From assembly GCA_017467705.1 (NCBI GenBank), contig JAFUSC010000162.1, positions 1-46,455 of the forward strand: 46,455 nt of DNA, read 5' to 3'. This document shows positions 8,217 through 15,524 of this stretch, piece after piece. A program made the position numbers and the translations under genes. Position 1 is the stretch's first letter; every line of letters starts with the position of its first letter. The notes beneath the pieces are model-generated. The model worked only from the letters and a program-made list of their open reading frames with translations. It did no database searches and was not told the origin of the DNA. Source of the stretch: Prevotella sp. Lineage in GTDB: Bacteria; Bacteroidota; Bacteroidia; Bacteroidales; Bacteroidaceae.

Positions 8217-9233
8217 TCATTGTGATGTCTCAAACACGGTGCGCACGTCATCCAGCGTCAGCTCCATCAGCTGTTCACGGTTGGCATTGGGCGTGTCAGC
8301 CAGACGTGTGGCCTGTTGCTGAATGACTTTCTCAAACATGTTACGCACATAACGGGCATTGCCGAAGTTGCGGTCCTTATGTGCCACGACGTAGTCAAGG
8401 CGTTGTTGCACGTAGGCTGCGGCCTCGGCTGACAGGACGTACTGGTTCTTACGCAGGTACATCTGGAAGATGTCATAGAGCTCGCGGGGCGTATAGTCGG
8501 GGAAATTGATGTAACGGTTGAAACGTGACTGCAAGCCGGGATTGGAATCAATGAAGCGCTGCATCTCGTTGGTGTAGCCTGCAATGATGACGACCAGTCT
8601 GTCGCGGTCGTCCTCCATGCGTTTCAGCAGCGTGGAGATGGCTTCCTGTCCGTAGTCATTGCCGCCTCCTCCTACGGGCACCAAGGCATAGGCCTCATCA
8701 ATAAACAGCACGCCGTTGAGTGCAGAGTCCACAATCTGGTTGGTCTTCGTGGCCGTCTGTCCGACGTACTCTGCCACCAGTCCTGAGCGGTCAGTCTCCA
8801 CCAAGTGGCCACGCTTCAAGATGCCGAGGTCCTTGTAGATGCGGGCCACAATGCGGGCCACGGTGGTCTTACCCGTACCGGGGCTGCCGGTAAAGACGAG
8901 GTGATAGGACATCTTGGGTGTCTTCAGTCCCTTCTCCTTGCGCTGCTTCTGCAATTTCACGAAGTCAGCCAGCTGCCGCACCTCTTTCTTCACGCCCTTC
9001 AGTCCGATGAGCTCATCGAGTTCTTCGTAAGGGTCGCCCTCCAGAGGTTCGGAAATGACAACGCTGTCACGTGCCACGGAATCTGTCTGTTCTGTCTTGC
9101 CGTCGGTCTTATGGCCTTCGTCCGTGTCTGCCTGATCTGCAACATAGGTCAGGACACCCATAGCAAAGAACTGCGCTATCAGCACCCCACCCAAGACCAT
9201 GATGACCTTCGTTGTGTTATCTTTCAGTTCCAT
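8217..9233 (-). CDS. membrane-anchored CbbX-type AAA+ ATPase
   Basis: 338 residues from MELKDNTTK, a start that overlaps the upstream gene by 10 bp (an alternative start at 9278 overlaps more). One N-terminal transmembrane segment (VIMVLGGVLIAQFFAMGVLTYVA) and an acidic linker precede a single CbbX/SpoVK-family AAA+ domain. Walker A is GSPGTGKTT near residue 116, Walker B LFIDEAY near 176, then a glycine-rich GGGGNDYGQEA pore-side loop, and SRFNRYI containing the likely arginine finger. It closely resembles modules 2-4 of the 1376-residue protein from the same operon, pointing to duplication and probable heteromeric assembly at the inner membrane. The ATPase call is secure; the role is not known. 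Confidence 0.85.
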   Translation of the reverse strand: MELKDNTTKVIMVLGGVLIAQFFAMGVLTYVADQADTDEGHKTDGKTEQTDSVARDSVVISEPLEGDPYEELDELIGLKGVKKEVRQLADFVKLQKQRKEKGLKTPKMSYHLVFTGSPGTGKTTVARIVARIYKDLGILKRGHLVETDRSGLVAEYVGQTATKTNQIVDSALNGVLFIDEAYALVPVGGGGNDYGQEAISTLLKRMEDDRDRLVVIIAGYTNEMQRFIDSNPGLQSRFNRYINFPDYTPRELYDIFQMYLRKNQYVLSAEAAAYVQQRLDYVVAHKDRNFGNARYVRNMFEKVIQQQATRLADTPNANREQLMELTLDDVRTVFETSQ

Positions 9234-9622
9234 TTCAACGTTATTACATATATTATATAAGGTAAGACATAGCACCATGCATCTGCCGCATCGGGGGTTC
9301 CGGGACAGAGTCCGACGGCCTGCATCAACTCAGAGAGCAGTCCCGCAGCAGGAATGACGGCCGTCCAAGCGAGCCGTGTCGCCGTGCTGAAGGAGCTGAA
9401 CAGCACATCGGCAAGCAGCACATAGGCTGCTGACCACAATCCACCGGGCAGGCTGTAGACCACGAACTCGGGCCATGCTGACACCGTCTCTCGCACTCCA
9501 TCGAGCCATGCTTTCGCTCCCAAAGCATCAACAACCCGGAACAACAGCAGTGACGTGGGGCGCTGCAACAGATAGATACAGCCTCCTGCCGTCAGGAGTG
9601 CCATGCCCAGCATCAGCCTCAT
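9224..9622 (-). CDS. small VanZ-like integral membrane protein
   Basis: 132 residues with three or four hydrophobic helices (residues 3-28, 50-75, 82-102, 115-130). The segment AAGLLSELMQAVGLCPGTPDAADAWCYVL recalls the E-x-x-Q...G-T-x-D-x-x-D pattern of VanZ-like proteins, but the match is partial. The start codon follows the stop of the upstream gene directly (TAG-ATG) and its 3' end overlaps the AAA+ gene start, so translation is probably coupled. It may help anchor or partner the ATPase. Function unknown. Confidence 0.55.
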   Translation of the reverse strand: MRLMLGMALLTAGGCIYLLQRPTSLLLFRVVDALGAKAWLDGVRETVSAWPEFVVYSLPGGLWSAAYVLLADVLFSSFSTATRLAWTAVIPAAGLLSELMQAVGLCPGTPDAADAWCYVLPYIIYVITLKWN

Positions 9623-10543
9623 CTACTCACTGACATCAGGGCCGATGGCACGCGGCTGGACGTACTGCCCCTCTGCCACATCGTGGTAGCGGTTCGGCTC
9701 ACGCGGTTCCAGCAGATTCTCCGTGCGTCCCAAGTTCTCAACGGGATGATAGATGTCACAGTCAAGCAGCACCAGTCCGTAATAGCCGGAAAAGAGCTGC
9801 TGGTCAGCAGCATTGCGATAGAAGCGGCAGCTGGTGAAAGCAAGGTCTGACTTGTCACATTCCACCAATGTGTAGTGTCCGTTATCGAAGAAGTCGCAGT
9901 TGTCGAACCGCAGTCCGGGAGAGCCGTAGAACTGCATGATGCCGTTCGTGCAGTGGTGAATACGGGTAGCCGAAACGCCCAGGCTGTTGGTGTCGTCGCC
10001 CAGCAGTCCGTAGCTGCCGCAACCGTAGAGGTCACAGCTCTTCACCACGTTTACACGACCTCCAATATAGCTGATGACGGCCCCCGTGCAGTAGCCCTCG
10101 TCGGTGTGGCCAATGGTGAGATTCTCCAGCCGTGTGCCTTCGCAGTCAACGAAGTTGAACACGTTTGCATAGCGCGGCTCAACGACAATGCTGCTGTTGT
10201 GGGCACCACGGATGGTGAGCAGGTCGATGTGAACCAGCGTCAGCTGACGCCCATTATAGGCATCCTCACTGACCACGGTGGGCGTGGTGATGGTTCCGCG
10301 TTCAACCATGGGCAGGAAGTCACGGCCCGCCACACCGCTGAACAGGCTCTCGTCGTTGAGAACGCGGGTCAGATTGAGCTGCACGTCGGGACCTATCTCC
10401 ACGATGCGGTCAGGACCCAGCGCCTCTATGAACTCGCGTTCGTTGTTCACCCGGTAGACGGGTTCGCCGTCAATGTACTGCTGGGCTGGTGCCACGGCAG
10501 CAAAGGCCGTGAGCAGCAGCACCGTCATGAAAGTCTTTTTCAT
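9623..10543 (-). CDS. secreted right-handed beta-helix protein
   Basis: 306 residues with the signal peptide MKKTFMTVLLLTAFAAVAPAQ. From about residue 100 onward the protein has the regular short beta-strand rungs of a right-handed parallel beta-helix (SSIVVEPRYANVFNFVDCEGTRLENLTIGHTD, CDLYGCGSYGLLG, TRIHHCTNGIMQF, CDFFDNGHYTL, CRFYRNAADQ). This is the fold of pectate lyase-like and carbohydrate-binding proteins. No pectate lyase active-site triad was evident, so a binding or structural role is as likely as catalysis. It is directly adjacent to the membrane protein gene in the AAA+ operon. Confidence 0.7.
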   Translation of the reverse strand: MKKTFMTVLLLTAFAAVAPAQQYIDGEPVYRVNNEREFIEALGPDRIVEIGPDVQLNLTRVLNDESLFSGVAGRDFLPMVERGTITTPTVVSEDAYNGRQLTLVHIDLLTIRGAHNSSIVVEPRYANVFNFVDCEGTRLENLTIGHTDEGYCTGAVISYIGGRVNVVKSCDLYGCGSYGLLGDDTNSLGVSATRIHHCTNGIMQFYGSPGLRFDNCDFFDNGHYTLVECDKSDLAFTSCRFYRNAADQQLFSGYYGLVLLDCDIYHPVENLGRTENLLEPREPNRYHDVAEGQYVQPRAIGPDVSE

Positions 10544-10570
10544 TTGCTGTCTCTTGCGAAAATTGAGTTT

Positions 10571-11377
10571 CTATTTCTTCAGCTTGATGTAAACCCCGTC
10601 GAACGCCGTGCCCATGCCGAAGCAGCCGAACATCTCGTCCTGCCCGGCAATGGTGCGCAGCACCACGAACTTATCGTAGAAGAAAGCACGGAATCCGTAG
10701 TGACACTCGTTCACCTCCAGATAGTCGAACGTGTTGCCGTTGAGCACGGCGGGGCGTCCTGCCTCGCTCTGGCCCTCGGCAATGTTCTGCGGCGAGTTGC
10801 AGATGTCGAAGTGCACCTTGTTCTTGCCGGCAGCCTTGAAGTCGATGCCACCGCCCATCATGCACTGGCTGTTGCGGTTCCACTGCTGATAGCCGTAGCG
10901 GACACCAATCTTGCCCGGGTCAGCCGGTGTGAGGGCGCAGCCGGGATACCACTGGGGCATGTAGACACCGGGGTTGGGCTCCATGCGGCGCATCTGCAGC
11001 TCCTTCTCGGTCTTGGGGTTCACCCATGAGCCTTCCTTCAGCGTGTATTCCCCTTCGCGGGGCTCATCTATATGCATGTAGATGATGCCGGTGACGGTGC
11101 CGTCAGCCTGAAACTCACGCATGTAGACCCAGAACGTGCCGTCGTTCGTAGCCTCCTCGTCCGACCGCTCACCGGCTATCAGGATGGGGGCAGGCTTCTT
11201 GGCCTTGGGGTAGTAGATGTAGCCGGCGGCAATACCCTCGGCGTTGATGTCGAAGATGACGGTGACGGCGGTCTTGTCGCCCAAGTAGCCCTGAAAATAA
11301 TAGTTGTCGACGTCGGCCAGTGCCGTCATGGTGACAGCACTGAGCAACGTCAGCAACATACAAATGCGTTTCCTCAT
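10571..11377 (-). CDS. secreted protein of unknown function (AAA+ operon)
   Basis: 268 residues with the signal peptide MRKRICMLLTLLSAVTMTALA. Two beta-rich halves are visible: residues 24-120 (YYFQGYLGDKTAVTVIFDINAEG...TVTGIIYMHI) and 150-268, ending FGCFGMGTAFDGVYIKLKK. The first half recalls lipocalin-like or DUF-type 'ligand barrel' modules, but I cannot name a family. It lies 27 bp upstream of the beta-helix gene and 18 bp downstream of the TMEM43-like gene, consistent with one transcript. Confidence 0.6.
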   Translation of the reverse strand: MRKRICMLLTLLSAVTMTALADVDNYYFQGYLGDKTAVTVIFDINAEGIAAGYIYYPKAKKPAPILIAGERSDEEATNDGTFWVYMREFQADGTVTGIIYMHIDEPREGEYTLKEGSWVNPKTEKELQMRRMEPNPGVYMPQWYPGCALTPADPGKIGVRYGYQQWNRNSQCMMGGGIDFKAAGKNKVHFDICNSPQNIAEGQSEAGRPAVLNGNTFDYLEVNECHYGFRAFFYDKFVVLRTIAGQDEMFGCFGMGTAFDGVYIKLKK

Positions 11378-11395
11378 AAGTGCGAATCCAGAGTG

Positions 11396-12754
11396 TTAAG
11401 CCTTGGGCGCTTCGCCCTTCTTGTTGATGAGGTCCTTCACCTTGTCCTTACCCTTGAAGGCAAAGAGCCAGATGAGCAGAGCGGCCACCACGATCAGGCA
11501 GATGCTCAGCACGGGCCTGTAGAACAGCCATGCCACGGCAATGACGAGCAGTGACCAGACGACACCGACGACCGTGCAGACGACGCCGACACCCCAACCG
11601 ACGATGTTGGCCACGAACGGCACCACCTTCAGGATGGTCTCAATGAAGCCGAAGATGCCCTTCAGACCGCTGATGACCAGAATGACACCCAGCAGGCGCA
11701 GCAGCCACTTCATCACGTTGTTGCTGCTCTCAGCCGATTGCAGCACTTCCTCGCCCGACTTCTTACCCATGGTCAGGCTCTGGAACATCTCATCATTCTT
11801 AGCCTTGTAGGGCTTGAAGCTGTCGCCGTCCACGACGGCCATGATGGTCACCTTGGCCGGTACCACCTTCTCAAACGTCACACGCACGTCGCCCACCTCG
11901 GGTGAACCGGGCACACGACCGAAGTAGATCATGTTGCCGGCCTGATGCACATACTCCAAGTCCTTCTTGTTCTCAGCCACGGCCATCAGGCTGTCGGTGA
12001 CGGCCTTGATAGAGTCAGCCACGGCCTTGGCCGAGTCAGAGAGCACGACGGCAGTCTCTGCGGCAGGCTCAGCGGCGGGCTTCGTGGTCTTGCTGACGCC
12101 ATAGAAGCGCTCATAGGCAGTCTTGGCGCTCTGGTCAAGCTGTTTCAGCACGTTCTCCGCCACAGCCAGCTCCATGTCTTCACGGGACGTGATGCCCTTG
12201 ATCTGGCTATCGCTCAGTTTGTAGGCACCGAACGTCACATGCTCAGCAAACATGTCCTGCGGCTCCACCGTGGTCAGCACGAAGTTCTTGCCCTGATAAG
12301 CAGCATCCTTGAAGTTCTGCGACTCCACGGGGCGGCTCACCCACTCCTTCGTGTAGGTGTAGGTCGTAGTGGTTTCCTCCTTGCCGCCCAGCTTGTCCTT
12401 CGACTCGCTGTGCTGCTGTTCCGTCCACTGGTAGTACTCCACCCTGCGCTTCATGGCGATGGCCTTGGCGCCGACGCCGAACTGCGTGTCGGCCAGCGAG
12501 TCTTCCGTCTCGGCCATGGCCGTAGCATGAATCAGCTCGCCTTCCAGCGAAGCATCCTTCTTGTTGGGGTTCTCCATTTCCACGTAGGCACCCTTCACCT
12601 CGTCAAGCATGTCGCCCGTGTGAACCGTGCGACCCTCGTTCCACCACAGCACCACAGTACCAGCTATGAAAAGCAGTACTCCGAAGCCGATTCCACCACA
12701 TGAGCTCTTCACTCTCGATCCGTAGCTCGTTGTCTTTGTCTCTGTGTAAGCCAT
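11396..12754 (-). CDS. TMEM43-family membrane protein
   Basis: 452 residues. Hallmarks of the TMEM43/LUMA family (DUF1625) are an N-terminal transmembrane helix ending in WWNEGR (GIGFGVLLFIAGTVVLWWNEGR), a large extracytoplasmic region containing YYQWTEQ, and a cluster of about four C-terminal helices (residues 345-435) ending in a Lys-rich tail. The eukaryotic homologue is a nuclear-envelope protein; bacterial members are uncharacterised. This copy has an Ala/Thr/Asp-rich, low-complexity insertion (residues 225-260, AAEPAAETAVVLSDSAKAVADS). It is the first gene of the seven-gene AAA+ operon and probably forms its membrane platform. Confidence 0.8.
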   Translation of the reverse strand: MAYTETKTTSYGSRVKSSCGGIGFGVLLFIAGTVVLWWNEGRTVHTGDMLDEVKGAYVEMENPNKKDASLEGELIHATAMAETEDSLADTQFGVGAKAIAMKRRVEYYQWTEQQHSESKDKLGGKEETTTTYTYTKEWVSRPVESQNFKDAAYQGKNFVLTTVEPQDMFAEHVTFGAYKLSDSQIKGITSREDMELAVAENVLKQLDQSAKTAYERFYGVSKTTKPAAEPAAETAVVLSDSAKAVADSIKAVTDSLMAVAENKKDLEYVHQAGNMIYFGRVPGSPEVGDVRVTFEKVVPAKVTIMAVVDGDSFKPYKAKNDEMFQSLTMGKKSGEEVLQSAESSNNVMKWLLRLLGVILVISGLKGIFGFIETILKVVPFVANIVGWGVGVVCTVVGVVWSLLVIAVAWLFYRPVLSICLIVVAALLIWLFAFKGKDKVKDLINKKGEAPKA

Positions 12755-12799
12755 TTTTCTTTTAATGTTTAATGTTTATGTTACTTTTTATTCTTTATA

Positions 12800-13054
12800 G
12801 GAGTTAAAGGAGTTACAGGAGTTGCAGGAGTTGCAGACATTACCTTTTTCCTTTGTTTATTTTTTCAGGAGTTACAGGAGTTACAGGAGTTGCAGGAGTT
12901 GCAGACATTACCTTTTTCCTTGTTTATTATTCAGGAGTTCTTTGCAAGCAAAGCGGCAGAGCCGAGCGCAGGAGTTTTATTAGAAGTGGAGTTTCGGAGA
13001 CTTTAGAACATACGTCTGTAACTCCTGAAACTCCTGAAACTCCTGTAACTCCTA
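12800..13054. repeat. GGAGTT minisatellite with distal inverted copy
   Basis: 9-bp units GGAGTT(A/G)CA occur four times at 12800-12835 and four times at 12868-12903. The block ggagttgca...cctttttcct is itself duplicated with a 68-bp spacing. Single units appear at 12934 and 12971. At 13018-13054 the same word occurs inverted (ACTCCTGAA, ACTCCTGTA). The minus-strand leader RNA of the AAA+ operon would therefore fold into a stem of about 35 bp across roughly 200 nt. The units are not codon-phased with any gene. Confidence 0.8.
12940..12968. repeat. TTTGC-GCAAA / CGGC-GCCG double-hairpin element
   Basis: The element reads CTTTGC-aa-GCAAAG then CGGCAGAGCCG and AGCG. It has a near-identical copy at 44009-44040 and a shorter relative at 29848-29864. 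Here it sits between two CAGGAGTT words of the minisatellite, as though inserted into it. Confidence 0.65.
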
Positions 13055-13080
13055 AAACAATTTTTCCTTCATTCCGTCTG

Positions 13081-13088
13081 CAAAGGTA
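13081..13088 (-). promoter_or_regulatory. -7 box of the seven-gene AAA+ operon
   Basis: Minus-strand TACCTTTG, a consensus -7 element and the nearest promoter-like sequence upstream of the operon. It implies a leader of about 320 nt containing the whole GGAGTT minisatellite. A TTTG is present (13101-13104) but only 12 bp away, so the -33 element is uncertain. Confidence 0.5.
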
Positions 13089-13168
13089 ATAATAATTATG
13101 CAAACCACGTTGTCATTTTGTTACAAAAATTTGTCAAAACGCACATTTACACCCGATTGCACCCGAAA

Positions 13169-13672
13169 TCACACCCGAAAAACGATTTCGTCAGCCGTCT
13201 TCCGGCGTTTCTCTTGGGGTTCATCGGCAGCGTAGCCCACCGGAATGATGACCGCCGGCTCCTCGTCGGCAGGCAGGTCGAACAGCTGTTTGCACAGCGC
13301 GGCGTCAAAGTTACAGACCCAGCACGTGGCCAGCCCCTGCGCCGTGGCCGCCAGACACAGATGCTCCACGGCGATGGCTATGTCAATGTCGCCGTGATGC
13401 TTCCCGTCAGCCCTCACCCACTCCACGTCGTGCAGCACCGAGGCAATGACATACAGCGGGGCCGTCTTGAACCAGTCGCGGCCGTAGCACTGCCGCAGAC
13501 GCTCCTTGCCCTCCTCACTCCCGACGATGCGGAACCGCCACGGCTGCCGGTTGACAGCCGACGGCGCCATGCGCACACACTCCATCACGTAGTCCACTTT
13601 CTCCTGCTCCACGCTGCGCGGCTCATAAGCCCGGCAGCTGTAGCGGCGCTTCACAAGTTCCAAGAAATCCAT
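13169..13672 (-). CDS. nitroreductase-family flavoprotein
   Basis: 167 residues. The N-terminal MDFLELVKRRYSCRAYEPRSV carries the RRSxRxF-like FMN-phosphate motif of the nitroreductase family, and APSAVNRQPWRF is the second FMN-contact block. The middle (DIDIAIAVEHLCLAATAQGLATCWVCNF) and end (IIPVGYAADEPQEKRRKTADEIV) fit the short, about 170-residue subgroup. It probably uses NAD(P)H to reduce quinones or nitro compounds as a cytoplasmic dimer. It is monocistronic, with a -7 box at 13704-13711. Confidence 0.85.
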   Translation of the reverse strand: MDFLELVKRRYSCRAYEPRSVEQEKVDYVMECVRMAPSAVNRQPWRFRIVGSEEGKERLRQCYGRDWFKTAPLYVIASVLHDVEWVRADGKHHGDIDIAIAVEHLCLAATAQGLATCWVCNFDAALCKQLFDLPADEEPAVIIPVGYAADEPQEKRRKTADEIVFRV

Positions 13673-13703
13673 ATTTTTTCAGCTTTTTAATGTTCTCATC
13701 CTG

Positions 13704-13711
13704 CAAAGTTA
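13704..13711 (-). promoter_or_regulatory. -7 box for nitroreductase gene
   Basis: Minus-strand TAACTTTG, 32 bp before the start codon. The -33 region is weak. Confidence 0.45.
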
Positions 13712-13791
13712 CTCATTTGCCACCAAAAAACCGCAGGAACGCCCAGAATATTAAATATTTTTTAATCGCAAAGTCCAAAACAGCAGTTCAA

Positions 13792-13951
13792 GATTCCCGT
13801 TTCTAACGTTCTGGATTCCAAAGACTTCTATATTCGATTCCAAAATAGCCTATTTTGGTCAGCAAAATAGACTATTTTCCTCACCAAAATAGACTATTTT
13901 CCTTTGCAAAATAGACTATTTTGGAATCCCACATCAACGTTTCTGGAATCT
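13792..13951. repeat. 22-bp periodic repeat array, locus 2 (about 8 units)
   Basis: GATTCC occurs at 13792, 13814 and 13836, and its relatives GAATCC at 13924 and GAATCT at 13946; all starts share one 22-bp phase. Between them, four 15-bp odd palindromes AAAATAG-N-CTATTTT lie at 13842, 13864, 13886 and 13908, again exactly 22 bp apart. They are separated by 7-nt spacers (ggtcagc, cctcacc, cctttgc). Outer units are degenerate. The array lies about 80 bp upstream of the nitroreductase promoter and beyond the terminator of the AraC gene. Confidence 0.85.
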
Positions 13952-14061
13952 GACACCGCACAAACCGGACCCTCAAACTCCGAAGACGGGTTATGACATG
14001 TCGCCGGATTCGGATAAAAGCCTACCGAAATCGGTGGGTTTATAGTATGACAAAAAAAATG

Positions 14062-14093
14062 GTGTCCGCCCATCATCACGACGGGACGAACAC
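14062..14093 (-). terminator. intrinsic terminator of the 7TM-AraC transcript
   Basis: On the minus strand, GTGTTCGTCC pairs with GGGCGGACAC (10 bp including two G-U pairs) and is followed by CATTTTTTTTG. It ends the transcript running through the AraC gene and the small ORF. Confidence 0.75.
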
Positions 14094-14155
14094 AGGAGGT
14101 TAGTTATCCTTACTCACAACCTTATTATCTTAGCATGCCTAAGAAAAAAGCGATA

Positions 14156-14278
14156 TTACTTAAACAGCTGCTGGCGGTTGTTGGCCAAGCTGTAGGTTTG
14201 TCTCTCTCCGTCGATGTGAAAGGTCAACGTGGACTTCTCTGTGGTGACGTCAAGCGTACAGGGGGCTCCTTCCATCAT
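14156..14278 (-). CDS. small ORF, 40 residues, behind the 7TM-AraC gene
   Basis: Begins ATG-ATG at 14276-14278 and ends TAA at 14156-14158. The peptide starts MMEGAPCTLDVTTEKSTLTF and continues HIDGERQTYSLANNRQQLFK, which alternates polar and hydrophobic residues like a beta-hairpin. It is in the same reading frame as the AraC gene, separated from its TAG by 17 sense codons without a stop. It could therefore be an independent small protein, a readthrough extension, or the remnant of a longer reading frame. It lies on the same transcript, before the terminator. No homologue is recalled. Confidence 0.35.
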   Translation of the reverse strand: MMEGAPCTLDVTTEKSTLTFHIDGERQTYSLANNRQQLFK

Positions 14279-14329
14279 CGGGATAGAGCTGTTGCTGCCT
14301 ACGTTTTTCTTTTTTCTTATGAGCCGGTG

Positions 14330-15400
14330 CTATTCCTGCTGCCGCATCCATGCTGTAACGGTCATGCCCCGATGGGTCTTGAAGGCGGTGCTGAAGGTGC
14401 TGTAACTGCGGAAGCCGCTCTTACGGGCCAGCTCCTGTGCGGTGACCGGACGCGAGATGGCACGGGTCTTGGCGTAGAGCCGCTCGAAGTGCTCTATGCG
14501 CAGCAGGTTGATATAGGCATTGTAGGTGGTGCCTGTCTGTGTGAAGTAGGCGCCGAGATAGGTGCGGTTGGTGCCAAGGGTCTTGGCGAGTTGCTGCAGG
14601 GTGAGGTCGTGCTGCAAGTAGAGCCCGCCGCCCTCACATTGCTGCTCGAGCAGGGCACCCATGAAGTGCAGGTCTGCCACATCAGCGTCAAGCTCGGCTG
14701 TGGGGGTCAGGCTGCTGAGCGTCTCGACACGCCAGACGAGGAACAGGATGAGCACATAGGTTCCCAGCTGGACAGCGTATTCAGAGAGCATGCCACCGTA
14801 GTTGGTCTTGTAGCCGACAAACATGAGCAGGATGGCGGCAAGCATGATGAGGCTCTGCCACACCTCCTTGTGCTCCAAGTCGGCAAAGTTGTCGTGCAGC
14901 CAGCGGCCATAGCGCCTGACGGCATCCACCATATATACCATAAAGGTGAAGGCCACGGCGAGCAAATAGACCAGAACCGTCAGTTCGTAGCGTTCGCTCC
15001 GCATGATGATGCCCATGACGACGACTGCCGCGACGACGGGCAGCATGGCCACGGCGATGGGCCACAGCGGGCGACGGCGGTCTTGCAGCATGCAGAGCAG
15101 CGTGGTCATCATGGTGGGCACGAGTGTCAGGCTGTCGAGGCCGATGGCCACGGCATTGCGCAGTGCGTGGTCGCCGGTGAGCCAGTAGGAGCCCAGCACC
15201 ACCCACCAGACGTGGCTCGCCGCCACCGAAGCCATGAAGACAGCTGCCGAGCGGCGCAGCCTGAGCGGTGGGGTGACGGTGGGGGCAATGGCGTTGCCCC
15301 GTCGGAACAGCAGAAAGAGGCTGGCTGCGACGGCCAGCATGGCTGCACCGCCATAGAGCATGAGATAGAGCATGTGCCCGAGTCCTTGGTTTTCGTACAT
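14330..15400 (-). CDS. seven-transmembrane AraC-family regulator
   Basis: 356 residues. Residues 8-235 contain seven hydrophobic helices (for example MLYLMLYGGAAMLAVAASLFLLF, LWPIAVAMLPVVAAVVVMGIIM and LGTYVLILFLVWRV). The C-terminal 105 residues are an AraC-type double helix-turn-helix: LTLQQLAKTLGTNRTYLGAYFTQ (first HTH) and TAQELARKSGFRSYSTFSTAFKTHRGMTVTAWMRQ (second HTH and signature). A membrane-embedded AraC protein is expected to sense a ligand in or across the inner membrane and act on DNA close to it. Targets are unknown; the neighbouring TPR-AraC gene is a different architecture. A -7 box lies at 15426-15433. Confidence 0.85.
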   Translation of the reverse strand: MYENQGLGHMLYLMLYGGAAMLAVAASLFLLFRRGNAIAPTVTPPLRLRRSAAVFMASVAASHVWWVVLGSYWLTGDHALRNAVAIGLDSLTLVPTMMTTLLCMLQDRRRPLWPIAVAMLPVVAAVVVMGIIMRSERYELTVLVYLLAVAFTFMVYMVDAVRRYGRWLHDNFADLEHKEVWQSLIMLAAILLMFVGYKTNYGGMLSEYAVQLGTYVLILFLVWRVETLSSLTPTAELDADVADLHFMGALLEQQCEGGGLYLQHDLTLQQLAKTLGTNRTYLGAYFTQTGTTYNAYINLLRIEHFERLYAKTRAISRPVTAQELARKSGFRSYSTFSTAFKTHRGMTVTAWMRQQE

Positions 15401-15425
15401 CGTGCGGTCTTTCTTTTTCTGGCCG

Positions 15426-15433
15426 CAAAATTA
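15426..15433 (-). promoter_or_regulatory. -7 box for 7TM-AraC gene
   Basis: Minus-strand TAATTTTG matches TAnnTTTG and lies 25 bp before the ATG. Confidence 0.5.
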
Positions 15434-15463
15434 CGGGAAAAAGTGTAAAACGGGGAGAAAAAC

Positions 15464-15501
15464 GATGCACGGATTTGGGCCGCAACCCAAATCCGCGCAT
15501 C
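15464..15501 (-). terminator. intrinsic terminator of TPR-AraC gene
   Basis: A 16-bp stem with one mismatch: GATGCGCGGATTTGGG with CCCAAATCCGTGCATC on the minus strand, followed by GTTTTTC. It is 23 bp past the stop of the regulator gene. Confidence 0.8.
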
Positions 15502-15524
15502 AGAGACGGTCATTCACAAGGGTA

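Noticed and set aside
3039..9233. Rubisco activase (cbbX) function
   Set aside because: The AAA+ modules are CbbX-like, but no Rubisco or Calvin-cycle gene is present and the domain architecture is different; only the fold is inferred.
14021..14038. Small hairpin CCTACCGAAATCGGTGGG as a terminator
   Set aside because: Short stem without T-run on either strand; the adjacent hairpin at 14062-14093 has the proper terminator form.
14135..15448. Plus-strand ORF of 437 codons opposite the 7TM-AraC gene
   Set aside because: Composition typical of an antisense shadow; the minus strand has seven helices and an AraC signature.
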